From Aalborgiella sp043740415 (GTDB taxonomy: Bacteria; Pseudomonadota; Gammaproteobacteria; Burkholderiales; Burkholderiaceae_C): DNA of 18,922 nt. The notes under the pieces are model-generated. The model searched no databases. It saw only the letters and a list, made by a program, of their open reading frames with translations, and was not told where the DNA came from. Shown here piece by piece: positions 14,264 through 18,922 of this stretch (positions are counted from its first letter, which is position 1; each line of letters opens with the position of its first letter). The position numbers and the translations under genes are program-made. The DNA lies in contig JAYUCJ010000276.1 of NCBI GenBank assembly GCA_043740415.1, positions 1 to 18,922 of the forward strand, given 5' to 3'.

Positions 14264-15291
14264 GTTTTAAGTGGAATAGAAATTTTCATTTTTGACAGTA
14301 TCTTTTTAGCCAACAATTCAAAGTCTTCATAGGCTTTATTAACTGCTCCAGCATGGCTGCCAATCGCGCCATCCGCTGATTTCAATAAAAAAACAGGTTT
14401 TCTGGCTTCCTGCGCCAAGGGAATCAAACTTTTGTAATGCCGCAAGCGCGCCAAGCAGTAGGGGTCATTTTCTATATCCACATGTTGATCGGCCGCTGTT
14501 TGCTCACTAACCAAACTCTTTCGGTACTGCATTGGAATACGGTCTAACCAAGATACATAAGCTTGCACAGGGCGCTTCAAGCGCTCTTGATGCTGCAATG
14601 CTATGTAACCCAAAACAGCAGCCTCGCCGCTCGGCAAGCTACCAACGGCTTCTTTGACAATATCAAGACGGTGTTTCCAATCTTTGCGCCATTTTGTCAG
14701 GGCTGGCCCTAAGTTCCGCAAACCCTGCAAAGAGAACATGTCTGCGGCCAGTGGCACCACAACGTGATCCGTCCCTATCAGAATGGCGCGATTAATCGCT
14801 CCTAAATTCGGTCCCACATCAAAAATGATGACATCTGCCTTTAAAGTTTCTGCACTTTTTTGCGCCATCCTCCAAAATGAACTCAGCACCAACATAGCAC
14901 GCTCATTTGACTCCTCTGAAAGTGCTTTCCCCCATTGCTCAGACAATTGGTCTTCAAAGCTGGAAAGACTTAAATCCCCAGCAATGAGATACAAATTATC
15001 ACTAACCGTGTACGGTTTCGGCAACGCAAAATCTCCGATGCGTGTCAATGGTTTGACGGATTCATAGACGGAGTTAACCCCGCCTTTGTCTCGCTCATCC
15101 CACAAGTCAAGTAGCGTGGATTCATCCAAAAAGGCAGCTGTTAAATTTGCTTGCGGATCGCAGTCGATGACCAGTGTTTTTACGCCTAGTAAAGACAACA
15201 TCCACGACAAGTGGTACACCAAGGTCGTCTTGCCAACGCCACCTTTGTTGTTGAAAAAAGTGAGCGTGGGCGTGGTTTTCTTCGTCATCAT
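14260..15291 (-). CDS. ParA/MinD-type ATPase, second gene of cassette inside the gat operon
   Basis: A 343-residue P-loop ATPase of the ParA (SIMIBI) group. Deviant Walker A KGGVGKTT (16-23) with the signature lysine K16, Walker A' DCDPQAN (44-50) and Walker B VIIFDVGPNLG (154-164) are intact, so it should bind ATP and dimerise. No N-terminal HTH or ParB partner gene is present, which argues against a plasmid or chromosome partition role. Residues about 200-343 form a family-specific C-terminal part (WRKDWKHRL, QTAADQHVDIENDPYC). The upstream AlbA_2 gene overlaps its start by ATGA, and its stop overlaps the gatB start by ATGA. GAGGG precedes two adjacent ATGs (15291 and 15288); the second has the better spacing. 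Codon use is more AT-rich than in gatA. Role unknown; a defence or regulatory partnership with the AlbA_2 protein is inference. Confidence 0.88.
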   Translation of the reverse strand: MMTKKTTPTLTFFNNKGGVGKTTLVYHLSWMLSLLGVKTLVIDCDPQANLTAAFLDESTLLDLWDERDKGGVNSVYESVKPLTRIGDFALPKPYTVSDNLYLIAGDLSLSSFEDQLSEQWGKALSEESNERAMLVLSSFWRMAQKSAETLKADVIIFDVGPNLGAINRAILIGTDHVVVPLAADMFSLQGLRNLGPALTKWRKDWKHRLDIVKEAVGSLPSGEAAVLGYIALQHQERLKRPVQAYVSWLDRIPMQYRKSLVSEQTAADQHVDIENDPYCLARLRHYKSLIPLAQEARKPVFLLKSADGAIGSHAGAVNKAYEDFELLAKKILSKMKISIPLKT

Positions 15292-16502
15292 GCAACCCTC
15301 TTACTTATTGTCACAACGACAAGATTTGAAGAAACCTGAAATAGTGGCGCAGGGTTGTTATTCGCTTTTAACAGTACTCTCGCATTTTGAATACCGTAAC
15401 CGTACTTTTGCACGTAGTTTAGACCGTGCAATACTTCGGCGAGTACTGGGTTTCTATAGTCTGTCGCATAGGGCGTGCCAAAATTTTCATGGGTGACTGC
15501 ACCAAATGGCCCCCCAGGATTTGCAATCTCAATCCGATCATCAAACCAATACAGGCGGATTGGAGCATTTGTGCCTTCGTAGTTTCTGTGAAGCACTGCA
15601 TTTCGAAAAAGCTGTTGCAGCGCAGCTATAGGATACTCTGGAAGCTGCACCTCCTTATCTTGACTGGCGATGTCAAGTGGTACTTGGTTGTGCGTTTTGA
15701 TTTTTTCCTCCGCCAACCTGATGACCGTTTCCAAATTACCAGTTATCAATGCTTGATCAATCACCGTACCGCCTTGTTCTGTGCCCGCGTAACGCACAAA
15801 TTGAACATAAGCACCAGCCAGCCAATCTTGAGGGCTATGCCCAAGCGTCAAAATGCCTGCCACTGTAGGCACACAGCCATCTGCAATCTTAGCCGCCATG
15901 CGCGTCGTCATGAGCTTTTCTTCTAAACTTCGTCCATTGGCTTGCAATACCTCGCGAGCAATAACTGTCGGCAGATAAGACTCTTCAAAGTATCTTAAAT
16001 TCAAATCTGACATTGAAGCACTTGGTATGCCCTCGCTGTCAAATGATCGTCCAATTTTGTGCCGCCTTTTCTCATTCAAAACACGCTCATCCTCAGCGTT
16101 GCCATCACGTGTGCTGGCAGACATTCGGACGTAAACTTGCCCCTTGAAACGCACTGGCGGCAGAATTGATGGCTGAACAATCACCACCATGACATGTTTA
16201 TCACCTATTGACAAACTTCTAGTCACAATGCTTGGCATGGGTTGCACCCTGCCATCAGATTTGATCTCATCAATACCTTTTTTAACCGCATCTGTATCAG
16301 GCAAACCTAAAATGTCGCCATTATCAGCAACGCCGATAAATAGAAAACCAGCTTTGTGGTCATCCGCAAGTGCGTTTGCAAACGCACAAACGGTAGCTGA
16401 TACTTTATCTTTATTGTTGTTATTAAAGCTACTTTTTTTCTCAATCCAATTTGATTCAGAACTGTTCAACAGCAGTAGTAATTCGCTATCTGAATGATTC
16501 AT
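14264..16502 (-). other. Two-gene cassette inserted between gatA and gatB
   Basis: The 2239-bp block holds only the AlbA_2/Schlafen-like gene and the ParA-type gene. It is AT-richer than gatA and most of gatB. It starts with ATGAAT (16502-16497), and the gatB sequence after it also starts with ATGAAT (14263-14258). Removing the block would place the good AGGA site now used by the first cassette gene directly before the gatB ATG. No transposase, integrase or terminal inverted repeat is visible. Confidence 0.6.
15288..16502 (-). CDS. AlbA_2/Schlafen-like ATP-binding protein, first gene of cassette inside the gat operon
   Basis: A 404-residue protein of the 'ATP-dependent DNA helicase RecG-related' (COG2865-like) type. 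The N-terminal AlbA_2 domain (about 8-130) has ESNWIEKKSSF (16-26), CAFANAL (39-45), GFLFIGVADNGDILGLPD (52-69) and VYVRMSAST, the pattern shared with Schlafen proteins and linked to nucleic-acid binding or cleavage. The C-terminal GHKL-like ATPase (about 285-400) shows LPEYPIAALQQLFRNAVLHRNY (287-308), DDRIEIANPGG (321-331), YRNPVLAEVLHGLNYV and KYGYGIQNA (366-374). There is no helicase core. The start is supported by AGGA six bases upstream, 12 bp after the gatA stop. It overlaps the ParA gene by ATGA, so the two products are probably made together. Related proteins are annotated as transcriptional regulators or found in defence islands; the actual function here is unknown. Confidence 0.87.
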   Translation of the reverse strand: MNHSDSELLLLLNSSESNWIEKKSSFNNNNKDKVSATVCAFANALADDHKAGFLFIGVADNGDILGLPDTDAVKKGIDEIKSDGRVQPMPSIVTRSLSIGDKHVMVVIVQPSILPPVRFKGQVYVRMSASTRDGNAEDERVLNEKRRHKIGRSFDSEGIPSASMSDLNLRYFEESYLPTVIAREVLQANGRSLEEKLMTTRMAAKIADGCVPTVAGILTLGHSPQDWLAGAYVQFVRYAGTEQGGTVIDQALITGNLETVIRLAEEKIKTHNQVPLDIASQDKEVQLPEYPIAALQQLFRNAVLHRNYEGTNAPIRLYWFDDRIEIANPGGPFGAVTHENFGTPYATDYRNPVLAEVLHGLNYVQKYGYGIQNARVLLKANNNPAPLFQVSSNLVVVTISKRVA

Positions 16503-16508
16503 AGTTAA

Positions 16509-16512
16509 TCCT
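16509..16512 (-). promoter_or_regulatory. Shine-Dalgarno site between gatA and the cassette
   Basis: AGGA on the minus strand, six bases before the AlbA_2 gene ATG. It is the only good ribosome site between gatA and gatB and may be the original gatB site captured by the insertion. Confidence 0.6.
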
Positions 16513-16514
16513 AT

Positions 16515-17993
<1,479 letters not shown>

Positions 17994-18007
17994 ATTCGAT
18001 TTTTGAA

Positions 18008-18031
18008 GACTTATTCGATGATTTATTCGAT
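18008..18031. repeat. 12-bp tandem duplication at the gatC stop codon
   Basis: Units GACTTATTCGAT and GATTTATTCGAT (11 of 12 identical). On the coding strand this repeats the last codons Ile-Glu and the TAA stop, so a second stop follows the first. A third partial copy, ATTCGAT, lies just before the gatA start. Probably slippage; function unlikely. Confidence 0.6.
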
Positions 18032-18322
18032 CACTTTGGGCACTAAAAACAGGCCGTTTTCAACCGCCGGGGCAGTTTGCTGGTTGGCTTCACGGTTGCT
18101 GGGTTCGCTGGCGATGTCGTCACGCAGGCGCAAGGACATGGCTTGGATGGTGTCCAGCGGGTGTGCCAAGGGTGTGATGCCGGTGGTGTCCACGGCGCGC
18201 ATTTTTTCGACAATAGCGAAGAAATCGTTGGTTTGAACGAGCAAACGCGCGCTTTCATCGGGGCTGAGCTGAAGGCGGGCCAAATTGGCAATTCGGGCAA
18301 TATCTGAGGCACTTAAGGACAT
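18023..18322 (-). CDS. gatC: Asp/Glu-tRNA amidotransferase subunit C
   Basis: Small (99-residue) structural subunit that wraps around GatA and stabilises the GatCAB complex. The family pattern is present: SASDIARIANLARLQLSPDE (4-23), the central DFFAIVEKMRAVDTTGITPLAHPL and the C-terminal RLRDD...NGLFLVPKVIE. It is the first gene of the gat operon, divergent from mreB, with a 229-bp gap holding a likely promoter. The Shine-Dalgarno is weak. The 3' end carries a 12-bp tandem duplication. Confidence 0.95.
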   Translation of the reverse strand: MSLSASDIARIANLARLQLSPDESARLLVQTNDFFAIVEKMRAVDTTGITPLAHPLDTIQAMSLRLRDDIASEPSNREANQQTAPAVENGLFLVPKVIE

Positions 18323-18372
18323 AGTGTTGACGTGTTTAAAACGTTTGAAAGGGGCAGCTAGCCTAGAACAAA

Positions 18373-18378
18373 ATTATA
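18373..18378 (-). promoter_or_regulatory. Candidate -10 box of the gat operon
   Basis: A perfect TATAAT on the minus strand, about 50 bp upstream of gatC. No good -35 at 17 bp was found (TTGAAA lies 25 bp away), so the promoter may be regulated or the box accidental. Confidence 0.45.
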
Positions 18379-18507
18379 CAAATTAGAGCGCAAAACCCTG
18401 AGTTTTCAATGCGGATACGGTATTATCCTGTGTTTGGCGGCTAGATTGTGTGAATTTGCACGATTAAACGCTCTCCCAATATTGAGTTTTGTTACAGTTT
18501 TAGAGCG

Positions 18508-18530
18508 ATGGTGCCCCAAGTTGGCACCAT
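18508..18530 (+). promoter_or_regulatory. Hairpin in the mreB leader
   Basis: ATGGTGCC and GGCACCAT form a perfect 8-bp stem around a 7-base loop, followed by GCTTTT and then the GAGGAA ribosome site of mreB (18537-18542). The short T-run allows it to act as a weak attenuator, or it may protect the leader or control translation. Confidence 0.5.
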
Positions 18531-18551
18531 GCTTTTGAGGAATTTTTTAAT

Positions 18552-18922
18552 ATGTTTGGATCTTTACGTCGCTATTTTGCGACTGACTTGGCTATCGATT
18601 TAGGTACTGCCAATACGCTGATTGTTGCCCGCGACAAGGGCATTGTGCTTGATGAACCCTCGGTCGTCGCCATCCGCCACGAAGGCGGCCCCCACGGCAA
18701 AAAAGTGATTCAAGCGGTTGGCCGCGAAGCCAAAGCCATGCTTGGCAAAGTGCCGGGCAACATTGAGGCGATTCGCCCGATGAAAGACGGCGTGATTGCC
18801 GACTTTGTGATCACCGAGCAGATGATCAAGCAGTTCATCAAGATGGTGCATCCGCGCAGCTTTTTCACCCCCAGCCCGCGCATCATCATTTGCGTGCCCT
18901 GCGGCTCGACCCAAGTGGAACG
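18552..18922 (+). CDS. mreB: Rod-shape-determining actin homologue MreB (3' end outside window)
   Basis: First 123 codons of MreB, the bacterial actin that guides lateral cell-wall synthesis. The translation begins MFGSLRRYFATDLAIDLG, followed by TANTLIVARDKGIVLDEPS (phosphate-1 loop), then VGREAKAMLGKVPGNI, RPMKDGVIADF and RIIICVPCGSTQVE (connect-1 region), all at the expected positions. The start is fixed by GAGGAA nine bases upstream. The gene runs off the window; in related genomes mreC, mreD and mrdA usually follow. Its leader contains a perfect hairpin. The coding strand faces away from the gat operon. Confidence 0.98.
   Translation, partial: MFGSLRRYFATDLAIDLGTANTLIVARDKGIVLDEPSVVAIRHEGGPHGKKVIQAVGREAKAMLGKVPGNIEAIRPMKDGVIADFVITEQMIKQFIKMVHPRSFFTPSPRIIICVPCGSTQVE

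Noticed and set aside
14260..15291. ParA-like gene as part of a chromosome or plasmid partition locus
   Set aside because: No ParB gene or parS-like repeats are nearby, and it is coupled to an AlbA_2 gene within a tRNA-amidation operon.

Overview
The window looks like a chromosomal segment of a betaproteobacterium of order Burkholderiales, most likely family Comamonadaceae (Rhodoferax/Polaromonas-like). The basis is the protein signatures, the mreB / gatC-gatA-gatB / pyrE / exonuclease III neighbourhood, and a dispersed AT-rich repeat. All names come from reading motifs; no database search was run.

Layout. (1) 1-1842 (+): 3' part of an Atm1/HMT-type ABC exporter with a repeat-derived insertion in the linker between its membrane and ATPase domains. 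(2) 1845-5262 (-): an AT-richer accessory stretch with a secreted PKD/DUF11-repeat protein that appears to lack its C-terminus, a secreted TPR protein with a GTG start, and a small exported protein that may be a truncated relic. (3) 5357-9089 (-): an MpaA-like M14 carboxypeptidase whose signal peptide is encoded by the same repeat, a PduO-type cobalamin adenosyltransferase, and a histidine kinase/response regulator pair. (4) 9201-11940 (-): AmpG-like muropeptide permease, a small lipoprotein and exonuclease III. (5) 11950-12642 (+): pyrE, divergent from exonuclease III with only 9 bp between start codons. (6) 12728-18322 (-): the gatC-gatA-gatB operon for Glu-tRNA(Gln) amidotransferase, interrupted between gatA and gatB by a two-gene cassette (AlbA_2/Schlafen-like ATP-binding protein plus ParA-type ATPase). 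(7) 18552-end (+): start of mreB.

Two observations stand out. The first is the cassette inside the gat operon. It overlaps gatB by ATGA, gatB has no visible Shine-Dalgarno of its own, and removing 14264-16502 would restore a normal gatA-SD-gatB junction. This is a candidate undescribed two-ATPase system, possibly defensive, tied to an essential gene. The second is the dispersed repeat (core about 50 bp, three copies in the same orientation). One copy is in frame inside the ABC transporter, one read on the opposite strand supplies a complete signal peptide, and one sits between the convergent pyrE and gatB genes beside a terminator. That is palindromic-element exaptation comparable to Rickettsia RPEs.

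Several genes share a cell-wall theme (MpaA-like peptidase, AmpG, mreB). No rRNA, tRNA, CRISPR array, transposase or integrase was seen, and no gene-free stretch exceeds 300 bases.
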